Source: Stentor coeruleus
Lineage: Eukaryota > Ciliophora > Heterotrichea > Heterotrichida > Stentoridae
NCBI GenBank assembly: GCA_001970955.1
Contig: MPUH01000898.1
Span: forward strand, 1 to 30,288
DNA: 30,288 bases
Direction of reading: 5' to 3'
The position numbers were made by a program, and so were the translations under genes. Shown here piece by piece: positions 8,161 to 17,551 of this stretch. A model generated the notes under the pieces. It was not told the DNA's origin, did not search any database, and saw only the letters and a program-made list of their open reading frames with translations. Positions within the stretch are counted from its first letter, which is position 1. Each line of letters begins with the position of its first letter.

Positions 8161-10633
8161 ATGGATCCGACCATTTATTTACAGAGAAACCTTAAAAGCT
8201 TGTCCTTTTCAAATTCTGATAAACACGACATGAAGAAGAGTAGTCAAGATAGATTTTACAATTCTAAGTTTAATACAATAAAAAAAATTGGCACTCAGGC
8301 TTCAAACAAAAAAAAACTAATTATTACAGAGGATGATAAGAAAATCAACGAATCTGATGAAAAGCTAATAATGGCATTAACACAAGAACTATCTGATCTT
8401 AAAGAAAATATGAAAATACTTAGATCATATATTATCAAGCAGTTATTTTCACAAAACAAGCAAATTCCTGCCTTAAAACTACATAAAATAATTGGTAGCG
8501 AGTCATCTCCTACTTCTAGACATAGGGTATGCGTAAGCACATCAAGAAATATAAAGGAAAGGATTAAATCAAGTCCAAACACATTGCGAGATTCAGTAAG
8601 TAGTCGTTCTGAAGATTTGAAAAATGAAAAATTAAAGTTTTACAAGCTTGCAAGTTATTTCAAATTTGTGATCAACTCTTTAAATAAAATCTGCAAGGCA
8701 TTTTCTGAAGACGATTCATCAAAAATAAATCAGATTCAAAGCTTTATTGATGATTGCTATTCAAAATTGGATAAGTTTGAAAACAATGAATTTGCTTTCT
8801 CTTCAGAATATCAGAATATGAAAGAAGAACTTGAAAACTGCAAAAAAATTGCCCTAATGTATGAGAAAAAAACAAAATCTAAAAACGAAACAATATTAAT
8901 GCTAAGATCCAAAGTGAAAGTAGAGGAAGAAAACGTATATAAATTAAAATTTGGATTGAAAAATGGAATTGAAGCTCAAGAATTGCTTTTTGATAAGTTT
9001 TTGCTGATGATAAATGAAAGAATTAGTGAAAATGATGAAAAATTTACACAAATACGAGAGATGATCAGAAGGAGACTAAGTTTTGGCTTAGAAGAAATAA
9101 AAAAAGTTGTTGAAATGGCAAATAAAAATGCATTTTATGATGAGCAATTTGAAGCTTATAAAAAAACCATTGAAGAAAATGAGCAAAACAATAAGACAGT
9201 ATTCGAAAAAATGAGGAAACTTGAAGAAGAAAATGCAAAGTATAAATCTAGAATTACTGAATTAGAAAAAAATATTAGTGTATTAAGGAGTGAAGAGATT
9301 AACTGCAAAGCACTTCTTAATGAAATTGATATCTTATCTGAATGCAATGATAAATTTAATAAACAGTTGAAGATGAAAGAATTTGAGCTGAAGCAGTCAG
9401 AGTTTGAAAAAAAAGAGCTGGATTCTGATAAAAGTAGCCTTCTTTCAAAAGTTGAAAGTCTAGAAATCGAAATTATAGAAAGTCGCGAAGATATAAATAC
9501 TTTGAGTATAAAATATAATCAAGAGATCGNAAAGTCTAGAAATCGAAATTATAGAAAGTCGCGAAGATATAAATACTTTGAGTATAAAATATAATCAAGA
9601 GATCGAAACTTTAATATACTCAAACACTATGCAGAAAAATGAAATAAATCTCTGCAGCAAAGAAAACAATGAATTAAAAAAAAAATCTGAATTACTAGAG
9701 CAGAATCTAAATGAAATAAATCAAAAGTATAATGATCTACTTAAAAATTCTCAAAACTTTAATCTAATTTTAGAGGAAAAAGAACGTAAAATTAAAGAAT
9801 GCTGTGAAAAAATTGAAAGATTTGAATCGGCAAATAGACTTCTAATTGATGACAGTAAAAATAAATATGAAAGATATAAAGAAATCGTTGAAGATTTAAA
9901 ATTAGATGCATATGAGCTACAGAATATACTAAATGAGAACAAAGATAAATTTAATAAAATCCAAGAAAGAGTTTTAAACGCTGAAAATAAGATTGGACAA
10001 TTAGAGGATATAAATAAAAACTTAGAAAGCGTACTTAGTGATGTAACTGAAAAAAACATGATAATTAATTCTACAAATGCGACGTTACTCCAAAAGATTA
10101 TAGAATTGGAAGAAGATATTAAAAGCTTGACTTCTAAACTTTTAAAAAAAAACAATGAAAATTCAATACTTGAAGATCAATTAATGGTTTATTCGCCGAG
10201 ATCAAGAGGAAATGCAACAAATGAATCAGATCTTCGTGAAGAAAATTTGAAAATGCGTTGTGAACTATTAGAATTGCATAAATTAAATGATCAGCTCTCT
10301 CAAAATTTAGGTCAGTGCCAACTAAATTTAAATCTAGCAAATAATATGATTAACGAATATAAACTTCAAATCCAAAAATATTCAGAAGAACTAGAAAATT
10401 ATAGAACTCAAATTATCAATAAAGCTCAGGAACAAGAAAAATTAGAAAATCATCTTGCAGACTGTAAGTGTGAAATTGAAAAATTCATCAAAACAAATAA
10501 AGATTTATCCTTAAGCATAAGAAATAAAGAATTTACATACAATGCTAATATGAAATATATGGAAGACCAATTAAAAAAATATAAAAATGAGTATTCGAAT
10601 GAGAGTAAAAGCTTTATTATAATTAATTCATAG
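8161..10633 (+). CDS. Long coiled-coil protein, 798 aa after repair
   Basis: The frame is interrupted only by the N at 9530, where 75 bp are duplicated (9455-9529 equals 9531-9605). Joining 8161-9529 to 9606-10633 restores an intact 798-aa protein with a TAG stop. The first 150 residues are basic and Ser-rich with no clear domain. From about residue 160 to the end it is nearly continuous heptad-like coiled coil rich in Glu, Lys, Asn and Leu (for example KMRKLEEENAKYKSRITELE). A short SP-type break (YSPRSRGN) occurs near residue 650. Such proteins usually scaffold cytoskeleton, basal bodies or Golgi, but no family signature lets me choose. It starts only 52 bp from the transposon end, so its promoter was probably changed by that insertion. 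Confidence 0.85.
9455..9605. repeat. 75-bp assembly duplication around N at 9530
   Basis: 9455-9529 and 9531-9605 are identical either side of one N. The coiled-coil frame is restored by removing one copy, which marks an unmerged contig overlap. Confidence 0.95.
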
Positions 10634-10670
10634 AATAAAATGGTGCAAGGCTTAGGAGTAGCATAATTTT

Positions 10671-10913
10671 ATGATTTTAAGTGTAAACCTGCCATTATAT
10701 ATCATTATTATCTTGATTATATACAAAACTATAACTAATTCACCTAGAAATTGGGAAGTAAGAGAATCACGTGCCTGCAATATATCAAAAGAGTATAGTC
10801 TGGATATCAAAAACTCTAAAAAGTATAGCAAAGATGTTTTTGAAGTTGAATCATACCCTAAGATAATTACCATTGAAAACAGTAAACATATTTCTTATAA
10901 TTCAATGATTTAG
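10671..10913 (+). CDS. Doubtful small ORF, 80 aa, one N-terminal membrane segment
   Basis: The ORF starts with a hydrophobic run (MILSVNLPLYIIIILIIYK), followed by a polar region rich in Ser, Glu, Lys and Tyr, and ends in TAG. It sits 37 nt after the coiled-coil gene and 33 nt before the GST gene on the same strand. It could be a small signal-anchored protein or chance in AT-rich DNA. I looked for a 15-16 nt intron joining it to the coiled-coil gene and found none. Confidence 0.3.
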   Translation: MILSVNLPLYIIIILIIYKTITNSPRNWEVRESRACNISKEYSLDIKNSKKYSKDVFEVESYPKIITIENSKHISYNSMI

Positions 10914-10946
10914 GATAAAAATTTAAACAGATAATTAATACTTAAG

Positions 10947-11618
10947 ATGGGAGAAAAGATAATTTTATACGGGAGTGATATATCTCAGCCCACAAGGTCT
11001 GTTAGGATTTTTTGTGAATTAAGCAATATTCCATATGCACTGAATGAAATAAACTTTCTTGCAGGAGAAAATTTTAGGCCTGAATTTACAAAAATTAATC
11101 CTAATCAAGAAGTTCCAGCTATAACGCATGGAGATTATCATTTATGGGAAAGTTCTGCCATCGTGATATATCTTGCTAATGCATTCAATATAGATAATAA
11201 TTGGTACCCAAAAGATATTAAAATTCGAGGTAGAATTGACGCATATCTTATTTGGCATAATGTGAATATTCGACCACCAATTTCTATTTATTATAGAAGA
11301 AAATATGTTTTCCCAAAGTTTTATGGAAAGCCAGAATTAAACCCTCAGCAAGAATCAGAATTAATGAAAGAAGTTAGTAAATCTTTGTCATCTATTGAAT
11401 GGATCTTAAAAGAAAATTCATTTATAGCTAGAACTTTGTCAATTACTATAGCTGATGTCTTTTTATATTCTGAACTAGCTACTGCTTTGATTTTTTTAAA
11501 AAATTATGATCAATATCCTCATCTTAAGGCTTGGTTTAATATTGTTAGTCAAGTTCCAGAAGTGAAAAAAGCCAATTCTTTTATCCTCAATTCACTCAAA
11601 ATTAATCCCAAGATTTAA
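10947..11618 (+). CDS. Theta-class glutathione S-transferase
   Basis: The 223-aa length is normal for a cytosolic GST, which joins glutathione to electrophiles. The N-terminal thioredoxin-like domain (about residues 1-85) shows ILYGSDISQPTRSVRIF, with Ser13/Ser16 region residues in the theta catalytic position, then KINPNQEVPAI with the cis-Pro, and WESSAIVIYLA, the glutathione-gamma-Glu site. The helical domain has NWYPKDIKIRGRIDAYLIWH followed by NVNIR, typical of theta GSTs, and SITIADVFLYSEL, the N-capping box of helix 6. No signal peptide is present. The start follows a short AT-rich leader; the stop is TAA. The third domain helix regions look complete, so it is probably functional. Confidence 0.9.
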   Translation: MGEKIILYGSDISQPTRSVRIFCELSNIPYALNEINFLAGENFRPEFTKINPNQEVPAITHGDYHLWESSAIVIYLANAFNIDNNWYPKDIKIRGRIDAYLIWHNVNIRPPISIYYRRKYVFPKFYGKPELNPQQESELMKEVSKSLSSIEWILKENSFIARTLSITIADVFLYSELATALIFLKNYDQYPHLKAWFNIVSQVPEVKKANSFILNSLKINPKI

Positions 11619-11653
11619 TTAACAACTTAGATTAAGAAATATTTTATAAATTA

Positions 11654-11809
11654 ATTTAGCAAAATGAATCTATAACTTAAAGCAATTTCGTACTTATAGT
11701 GTGGAAATAGGATATCAATAGAAAGGTAATTATTTAGCAAAATGAATCTATAACTTAAAGCAATTTCGTACTTATAATGTGGAAATAGGATATCAATAGA
11801 AAGGTAATT
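11654..11809. repeat. 78-bp tandem duplication, one mismatch
   Basis: Two head-to-tail copies (11654-11731 and 11732-11809) differ only at one base (TTATAGTGTGG against TTATAATGTGG). No N separates them. The region is non-coding, downstream of the GST gene. Confidence 0.88.
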
Positions 11810-12066
11810 ATTTATTATAAATTCAAAAACTCTTTATTTTAAGAGTTATTAGCAAAGAAAAAAAGTTACTATACTTCAGTCCTAACTTATACTAATTTAC
11901 TATATTTATTTATAGAAAGAGAAATAATCAAGAGAATATTTGAAAATTATTCTCCATAGTAAATATTGCTTTCCACATAAGCCCCATATAATCGGAAACT
12001 CTCTTACTTGCACCATACTGCTTTTTTAATTTTGCCTTGATCTTGATCATAAATTTTCAATGATTT
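11810..12066. other. Intergenic with possible decayed coding
   Basis: There is no intact gene. Short protein-like scraps in different + frames (such as IEREIIKRIFENYSP near 11915-11960) precede the small ORF at 12067 and may belong to the same dead gene. Confidence 0.35.
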
Positions 12067-12273
12067 GTGTATGGATTTCTTGGAAGTACTCATCAACTTG
12101 GATGTCTTAATGAATTCAGAGTACTTGATCTTGATAAAGATACTTATGAGTCTAGGAATGTGTCTATTTGGGATAATATTTTGTATTCGTTTTTAATATT
12201 GCTTGGATGCTCTGCTTTATCTATTATTATTTTGAAGATTTTCGCTGAAAGACATATTATGAGTGATTATTAA
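12067..12273 (+). pseudogene. Possible C-terminal remnant of a membrane transporter
   Basis: A 68-codon open frame ends in TAA. It has a polar start with a cysteine, then IWDNILYSFLILLGCSALSI forming one hydrophobic helix, and a short basic tail. The order (Cys-containing loop, VL-D-L-D segment, Trp-Asn-Ile, last helix) resembles the C-terminal end of ABCG half-transporters, and scraps just upstream look like the RE-x-x-x-YSP start of such membrane domains. That match is weak. It could also be a short real ORF or chance. Confidence 0.3.
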
Positions 12274-12855
12274 ATATGAAGTTATATATAAATTATTTTG
12301 GATTCAAAATATGAAATCAATATGTTTTGTATCTTTTATCATAATGTATACGAATTAGTTCTTTTTTTAATAAATATATATTACATTTAAAGCCCACAAA
12401 TTTTAACATCTTCCAATATATATTATGAGAAATTCTACTTGGGTAAATAATCCCAATATTATTGCTACCAATTTATTAGAATATTTAATCCATAAAATAC
12501 ATCCAAATAATTGCTGAAAGGATTTTTATTGTTTGGTAATGAATAAGTACTATAGATCCATATTATCATTTTTATGCAAAAGCTAATAAATTCTTATAGG
12601 GCTTTGTTTGGTTTAACTATAGTTTTGACATGAGAAGCAACGGTTGATTCTTTAAATAATTTTAAAAGATTTATTTATACCTCAGACTATTGCATATATT
12701 ATATTCGATTATTTCATGCTGTGCTTTGAGATTATGCCATAAATTCTTGAATTATGAACTATATTTAACTGATTGGCAGGGAAATATTTTGATATAAATT
12801 AAATTTCTACTAGCAGTAAAATTGCATTTCAATACTTATTTTTTAAGATTTTCAT
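12274..12855. other. AT-rich stretch without a gene
   Basis: I see no intact frame. Around 12574-12760 one + frame is broken only by TGA codons, but the composition is not convincingly coding. It is probably decayed DNA. Confidence 0.4.
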
Positions 12856-12859
12856 ATGC

Positions 12860-13075
12860 TTTACAAATCGTCTCCTCCAAAATTGGCTCATCCGAAAACG
12901 ACTCCTCAAAGTGCGATTCATCCAAAAATGATTCCTCCAATAACGACTCTTCCAAAATCGATTCATCATAAAATTAGTCCTCCAGCAATAAGTCCTCTCT
13001 TAATCCTCATCAAAAAACGATTCCTCCAACATCAATTCATCCAATCAAAACTCATCAAAAACTGACTCAAAGCCC
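12860..13075. repeat. Degenerate 15-bp minisatellite
   Basis: Imperfect 15-bp units run head to tail. The best block is CGATTCATCCAAAAA, TGATTCCTCCAATAA, CGACTCTTCCAAAAT, CGATTCATCATAAAA from about 12916, with looser units on both sides. The unit length is five codons. One + frame reads DSSKN-type repeats for about five units before a stop; the minus strand reads SFLDE/SLLEE-type repeats. A 69-codon + ORF (12856-13065) reading SPPK/HPK repeats in a third frame is probably a by-product. Confidence 0.75.
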
Positions 13076-13177
13076 AGTAACCCTCACAATAATTTCATTA
13101 AACTTCTTCTCTTATATCCTAATTTTCATCTCTTTCTACTATAAAAAACTCTAAAACATAATATCCTATCCTAATAA

Positions 13178-14227
13178 ATGGACCACTTGACTCTTAATTT
13201 CGAAAACTTTCTAAGATCTCTCAAACGTGGAGACAATACCGGAACATATGAACTCTGCCGTAGAACCTGTAAATTTCTCCTAAGCCTAATCAAGCAATTT
13301 AAACTTACCGAAGTTCGAGACGTCCCAAATCTTATATCAACAATCTCATTATTTGGTCAACTTTCAACTCGTATTCTTCCTCTAGAAATCTCAGTTGTCA
13401 ACATAGTCCGAAGAGTCCTTCATATAATCCGTGAAGAAGCTTGTCACCGTAATATCGACTTATCAAGTGAAGCCCAGCGTATCACAACTTTAACTGGGTT
13501 CTTTCGTGAAACTGAAGCTTTTACCTTAACAGTTGATTATAAAGACTTCCGCGAGTCTATTAAAAACGAAGTCAAAAATCTATATGAAGAAATCGAAACT
13601 CATGAAAAAAGCATATCAGACCAAGCATCAACACATATATTTTCTAATGAAATAATCCTCACATATGGTTACTCAAGTACTGTATTACAGTTTTTATGTT
13701 CAGCAAAAAGTGCTGGGAGGAACTTTGAGGTTTTAGTCGGAGAAAGTGCTCCATTATTGTCAGGGCATCAAATGTGTAAAGATTTAGCATCTAAGAACAT
13801 AGCGACAACTTTGATAACAGATTCAGCTGTTTATGCATTAATGAGTAGGGTTAATAAGGTTATTATTGGTACTAGAGCATTGATGGCTAATGGGGGTTTA
13901 TTAACTGAAGCAGGAAAATATGGAGTATGTTTAGCTGCTCAAGCCCATTGTGTCCCAGTATTAGTAACTTGTGGGCTTTTTAAACTATCCCCTTTATATC
14001 CTTTTGATCAAGATACATTTAATGAATTCTTATCTCCTAATACTATAGCAGATAAGCCAGAATCTCAAGAAATTCAATATATAAATTATAGTGTTCCAGC
14101 TTTTGATTATATTCCCCCTGAACTTGTTTCTTTATATATCACTGATGTCGGGGGGAAAATGTGTTCGTATTTGTATAGACTTCTCTCTGAATACTATAGT
14201 AATGAAGATTATAACCTATACAGCTAA
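13178..14227 (+). CDS. EIF2B2: Translation initiation factor eIF2B, beta subunit
   Basis: eIF2B is the guanine nucleotide exchange factor for eIF2; the beta subunit belongs to its regulatory alpha-beta-delta core. The 349-aa length is close to the usual 350. The N-terminal helical half (about 1-145) includes NIVRRVLHIIREEA. The C-terminal Rossmann-like half has ILTYGYSSTVLQFL, FEVLVGESAPLLSGHQMC, NKVIIGTRALMANGGLL, GKYGVCLAAQAHCVPVLV and the beta-type ending FDYIPPELVSLYITDVGGK and YLYRLLSEYY. The IPPELVSLYITD ending favours beta over alpha or delta. The frame is intact with a TAA stop. It is convergent with the TPX2-like gene, with 43 bp between stops. Confidence 0.93.
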   Translation: MDHLTLNFENFLRSLKRGDNTGTYELCRRTCKFLLSLIKQFKLTEVRDVPNLISTISLFGQLSTRILPLEISVVNIVRRVLHIIREEACHRNIDLSSEAQRITTLTGFFRETEAFTLTVDYKDFRESIKNEVKNLYEEIETHEKSISDQASTHIFSNEIILTYGYSSTVLQFLCSAKSAGRNFEVLVGESAPLLSGHQMCKDLASKNIATTLITDSAVYALMSRVNKVIIGTRALMANGGLLTEAGKYGVCLAAQAHCVPVLVTCGLFKLSPLYPFDQDTFNEFLSPNTIADKPESQEIQYINYSVPAFDYIPPELVSLYITDVGGKMCSYLYRLLSEYYSNEDYNLYS

Positions 14228-14270
14228 TTATTTTTTTAAAATTTAAGCTTATTTTTATAATAAGAATACA

Positions 14271-15353
14271 CTACTCAATATCCATCATATCTTCTGAATG
14301 AGCTGATTGTGACCCTCTGCTCATTGGAGATTTATGTCTAAAATTAGGCATTGGCCTTGCTTTGAATTCTGATTGCCTTCTTATCATTCTTATTTCCTCA
14401 GCTTCAATTCTTGCTTTTTCTTCATTTTCTACCTTTTCTAATGCATCTTTTAGCCTTTCTTTTTCTCGTAGTTGCTCTTCAAAAATTTCACGTTCTAGAG
14501 CCCTTTTCGCTGTATGTAATTCGATTTCCATTGGGATTGTAGGCTCGAAATCTCGGAGATATTTTTGGTTATAGAAATCTTTTGTTTTTGAGAAGTTGAA
14601 ACCTGATGTATAGATGTGAGATGGGGTAAAGGTTCTTTCTAGATTCCGAGATACGGTTGGTGTATGGAATCTTTTGGCTGGTGGGGTGTATATAGAGAAA
14701 TAACCTGGGGTTGTATCGAGAAATTGGCTTTCGAGATCGAGTTCTAAGGGGTTAGAGGATTTGCTTGGAGTGAAACAGCTTTGAGGAAGCCAGGGACGAG
14801 AAAAGTTAGGCATTGGGCGTGCACGGAATGTATCGGGTTTTTCACTTTGTTGCCTATGCCTATGTGGCGAAGGAGTTGAAAGTGGGAATTCCTGAGGTAT
14901 AGTAGGCATGCGTTCATTAGTCTTCGGTACAAATTTACTTTTATAATGGGTCTTTGGTATTGGTCTAGCTTTAAACTTATACCTATGTTTAACAGAACAT
15001 CCCTTCTCCTCTATCTCCAAGCATTTCTTTTCAGAATCCGAACGATTTTTCGATTCAGATAAAAAATTACAAGACAAAAACGAAGACCCTGGAGTTTTTT
15101 GAGGTGTTGACCAATTGTTAGAACTTCCTTCAGTTGTATTCAAAAATGAACCAAAAGATGCATCTGATATAAAAGACGGCTGCAGTTTTTGAATGCCATT
15201 GTCGAGCTTTCTTTTTTTAACGTCGCTGAAAATAGAATGATTAATTGGTTCGAAATGCCTTTTGTGGATGAGACCTGGAGGAGGACATTCAACTGCACTC
15301 ACATGAGCCACATGGTTAAAAGAATTCATTTCAAATATTAACGACTTAGTCAA
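14271..15353 (-). CDS. TPX2-like microtubule-associated protein
   Basis: The 360-aa protein has a C-terminal TPX2 domain at about residues 270-345. It contains PTIPMEIELHTAKRALERE, a charged helix with FEEQLREKERLKDALEK, and IRMIRRQSEFKARPMPNF. TPX2 domains bind and nucleate microtubules, mainly in spindles. The FKARPMP-type box occurs three times: KFKARPIPK (about 126-134), FRARPMPNF (176-184) and FKARPMPNF (330-338), hinting at several microtubule contact sites. The N-terminal 120 residues are Ser/Pro-rich with SP and TP sites (TPQKTPGS, TPSPH), suggesting phosphorylation in the cell cycle. No Eg5- or Aurora-binding motif was recognised. A second ATG at codon 9 is an equally possible start. 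The stop is TAG. Confidence 0.85.
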   Translation of the reverse strand: MTKSLIFEMNSFNHVAHVSAVECPPPGLIHKRHFEPINHSIFSDVKKRKLDNGIQKLQPSFISDASFGSFLNTTEGSSNNWSTPQKTPGSSFLSCNFLSESKNRSDSEKKCLEIEEKGCSVKHRYKFKARPIPKTHYKSKFVPKTNERMPTIPQEFPLSTPSPHRHRQQSEKPDTFRARPMPNFSRPWLPQSCFTPSKSSNPLELDLESQFLDTTPGYFSIYTPPAKRFHTPTVSRNLERTFTPSHIYTSGFNFSKTKDFYNQKYLRDFEPTIPMEIELHTAKRALEREIFEEQLREKERLKDALEKVENEEKARIEAEEIRMIRRQSEFKARPMPNFRHKSPMSRGSQSAHSEDMMDIE

Positions 15354-15630
15354 AAAGTAAATATGGAAATTCTAACTGAATTTTTAAAATATAGGGAGGA
15401 TTTTATGAAAATTAGACTGTAAGTGGTTAGGGTGTGAGTTTTAGAAGGATAGGATGCATGATTATGGAGAATTTTGGTATTTAGGATTTTTGGAGTTTTA
15501 GAGAATTTGGAGGATGATGATGAGGAAGTAGTTTAGAGGAAATTGTTTAGGATTATGAAAAATTAGTATTTTTTAGAAATTATTGCTTGAATGCTGTCTA
15601 TCTCTTGTTGATTTTGTTCTTTTATTGTGT

Positions 15631-15763
15631 ATTTTCGTAATGATGTTTTTATTTGTAATTTCCAATAATTTTAAACTCTTAGCTAAAAACCCATNCTGCA
15701 TTTTCGTAATGATGTTTTTATTTGTAATTTCCAATAATTTTAAACTCTTAGCTAAAAACCCAT
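15631..15763. repeat. 64-bp assembly duplication around N at 15695
   Basis: 15631-15694 and 15700-15763 are identical. The few bases just outside differ, as expected for unmerged ends of overlapping contigs. Confidence 0.9.
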
Positions 15764-15778
15764 TAACATTATACTCAC

Positions 15779-16111
15779 TTTATCTCATATTATCACTAAC
15801 TTAATTCCTATTATAAATCTCTCTATCCCTAACTTTTCTACAATAAATATTTAATCCTTCCTATAATAAATTCACTTTGTATCTCCCACAACAACCTAAA
15901 TCCCATATCTTAAAAAAAACTTTTCTAATCATAAAAATCCTCTANTTTATCTCATATTATCACTAACTTAATTCCTATTATAAATCTCTCTATCCCTAAC
16001 TTATCTACAATAAATATTTAATCCTTCCTATAATAAATTCACTTTGCATCTCCCACAACAACCTAAATCCCATATCTTAAAAAAAACTTTTCTAATCATA
16101 AAAATCCTCTA
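15779..16111. repeat. 166-bp assembly duplication around N at 15945
   Basis: 15779-15944 and 15946-16111 are the same sequence with two differences (AACTTTTC against AACTTATC, and TTTGTATC against TTTGCATC). Overlapping contigs from two alleles would give this. Confidence 0.92.
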
Positions 16112-16248
16112 AATTCAAATAACATTCAAAACCCTATAAGCCTAACTTCCTTATAATAATCTCAATCCCATATCTTATCCAAATTTCTCAATATTTTCAA
16201 TTGAGTTTCATATAATAATCCATATAATTCGAATATAAAACTCATATT

Positions 16249-16686
16249 ATGCAAACTCCAGAACTTCGAGATTACCTACAAAAATCTCGTCAAGAACGTC
16301 GAAATCTAGTCGAACTTGCTGAAGAAATAATAAAACCAACCCATACCCCAAACGCCCTAAGTCTCCCTATGCATCTTGATTCAGAATTCCCTGTTTTTAG
16401 TCCTAAAAGGCTTATGGACTTCAAAGAAGATGTCAACAAAAATCTCAAACAACTTTTCCATCCAGGCAAAGTAAAAAAAAAGCAAATTCCCATCCTAAAT
16501 AGCTTATCAAAAGAAGCAAACTATAAAAAAATATACATGGCCTCTTCAACCCAAAATTCCAAAAAACAATCTAATACAAGAATCAGTTCTGTAAATTCAG
16601 GGAAAAAACCAATAATCTCTTTATTACCTAAAAGCCGTTATAAGGAAACATTATTAATTCCTTTGTTTTCCAACTTAAAAAAGTAA
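16249..16686 (+). CDS. Hypothetical basic protein, 145 aa
   Basis: The frame is intact from ATG to TAA, preceded by a typical C-rich, G-poor leader ending in AATATAAAACTCATATT. The N-terminus is a charged helix (YLQKSRQERRNLVELAEEII). Then comes a Pro-rich turn region with FPVFSPKRLMDF, and a Lys/Ser-rich probably disordered C-terminus. There are no membrane segments and no Cys/His motif. I do not recognise the family. Confidence 0.6.
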   Translation: MQTPELRDYLQKSRQERRNLVELAEEIIKPTHTPNALSLPMHLDSEFPVFSPKRLMDFKEDVNKNLKQLFHPGKVKKKQIPILNSLSKEANYKKIYMASSTQNSKKQSNTRISSVNSGKKPIISLLPKSRYKETLLIPLFSNLKK

Positions 16687-16781
16687 ACTAAAAGCTTTTA
16701 TCATTGTGTGGGTTAGATTTCTTATTTTGATTATAAAACTAGAGTTTATATTATAAAAAACCTAATATCTTAACTAATCTA

Positions 16782-17177
16782 TCAGCCTGTTAAACTCCCA
16801 CTACGACTTCTGGCGATTATTGCTGCTTCTATTATGCTTTGATGTGGGGAATATTCAGGTTTAGCACTTGCTAGTAACTTTTGGTAGTCTTGTTGGAGAA
16901 GTTCGAGTTTGTGCTTTAGTTTCTCGATTTCCTTACTTTGATCGAAACAGTGCTTTTTAAGAAGAGATATCAGATGCTGGTCTTGCTCTTTTTCTAAGAG
17001 GAGCTCTTTAATTTTTGTTGAATTCTCTAATGCTCTTGGTGCTAAAGATATAGGAGGGGGAACATCTCCAGTTTCTTCTGGGCGCATTTTCGGACTGGAA
17101 TCATAAGTATTTTTCTTTTTCATATCAATATAACTAGCAAGCGAATAAGCTCGTTCCTTTACCTTTGGATTTTCCAT
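16782..17177 (-). CDS. Hypothetical small coiled-coil protein, 131 aa
   Basis: The frame runs from ATG at 17177 to TGA with TAG directly behind it. Residues 1-50 are polar with PEETGDVPPP. Residues 52-105 form a charged coiled coil (KIKELLLEKEQDQHLISLLK, then EIEKLKHKLELLQQDYQKLL). The tail is a short basic Ser-rich piece with ARSRSGS, a possible kinase site. The family is not recognised. It is divergent from RPL38, sharing about 130 bp. It is the only gene here ending in TGA. Confidence 0.6.
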   Translation of the reverse strand: MENPKVKERAYSLASYIDMKKKNTYDSSPKMRPEETGDVPPPISLAPRALENSTKIKELLLEKEQDQHLISLLKKHCFDQSKEIEKLKHKLELLQQDYQKLLASAKPEYSPHQSIIEAAIIARSRSGSLTG

Positions 17178-17308
17178 AGTTAAATTACCCCTTCTAATAT
17201 ATGGGAACTCCTAAAGCATATATTTGACACCTTCATCCTAAGTTCTAATTTAGAATATTTACTAAGTAAAAGTTATCACTGCAATGGTGGGTATATAATA
17301 ATATCTCA

Positions 17309-17551
17309 ATGGTAAGAAATATTTAGCCTAAGGAAATAAAAGACGTCCGCATGTTCATACAGAAATGTAGGCCTGAAAACAATTCCCAAAAAGCATTGGC
17401 AAAGCATGTAACCATAAAGAAAATTGGAAAAATGACCAAATTCAAGCTCAGATGTTCCAAATATCTTTATACTATGGTTGTTGATGATGCTGAAAAGGCT
17501 GAGAAAATCAAGAAATCGCTCCCCCCAAGCCTTAATAAGAAAGAAGTTTAG
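17309..17551 (+). CDS. RPL38: Ribosomal protein eL38 with a 15-nt intron after ATG
   Basis: Splicing the 15-nt intron 17312-17326 joins the start codon to PKEIKDVRMFIQKCRPEN and gives a 75-aa protein, close to the usual 69-80. Family features are the MPKEIKD start, HVTIKKIGKMTKFKLRCSKY, LYTMVVDDAEKAEKIKKSLP and a basic C-terminus. eL38 is a small protein of the large ribosomal subunit. A later in-frame ATG (17351) would lose the conserved N-terminus, so the spliced start is preferred. The leader TATATAATAATATCTCA ends at the ATG. The stop is TAG. Confidence 0.95.
17312..17326 (+). other. 15-nt spliceosomal intron
   Basis: GTAAGAAATATTTAG directly follows the RPL38 start codon. Its removal restores the conserved N-terminus. 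The length and the GTAAG...TAG ends match the tiny introns known from heterotrich ciliates. Confidence 0.93.

Larger units (their letters stand above)
15354..16248. promoter_or_regulatory. Divergent 5' flanks, two assembly duplications
   Basis: This non-coding stretch lies between divergent genes. It is G-rich and C-free toward the TPX2-like gene (15421-15540: 42 G, 1 C) and C-rich and G-free toward the 16249 gene (15781-15900: 30 C, 1 G). TATAATAA-type strings recur on the right side (for example near 16153 and 16213). An apparent 73-codon ORF at 15583-15804 crosses an N and a duplication and is not a gene. Confidence 0.5.

Noticed and set aside
9751..10340. Minus-strand ORFs of 134 and 68 codons
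   Set aside because: They are antisense to the coiled-coil gene; Ser/Phe/Leu-rich translations are the expected mirror of Glu/Lys-rich coding.
12574..12760. Frame interrupted only by TGA, as if UGA were Trp
   Set aside because: All conserved genes use TGG for Trp and no sense TGA; the translation matches no family.
12856..13065. 69-codon + strand ORF rich in Pro and Lys
   Set aside because: It lies in the 15-bp minisatellite; the repeat, not coding selection, explains the open frame.
15583..15804. 73-codon + strand ORF
   Set aside because: It repeats the same residues across the N at 15695 and exists only because of the assembly duplication.
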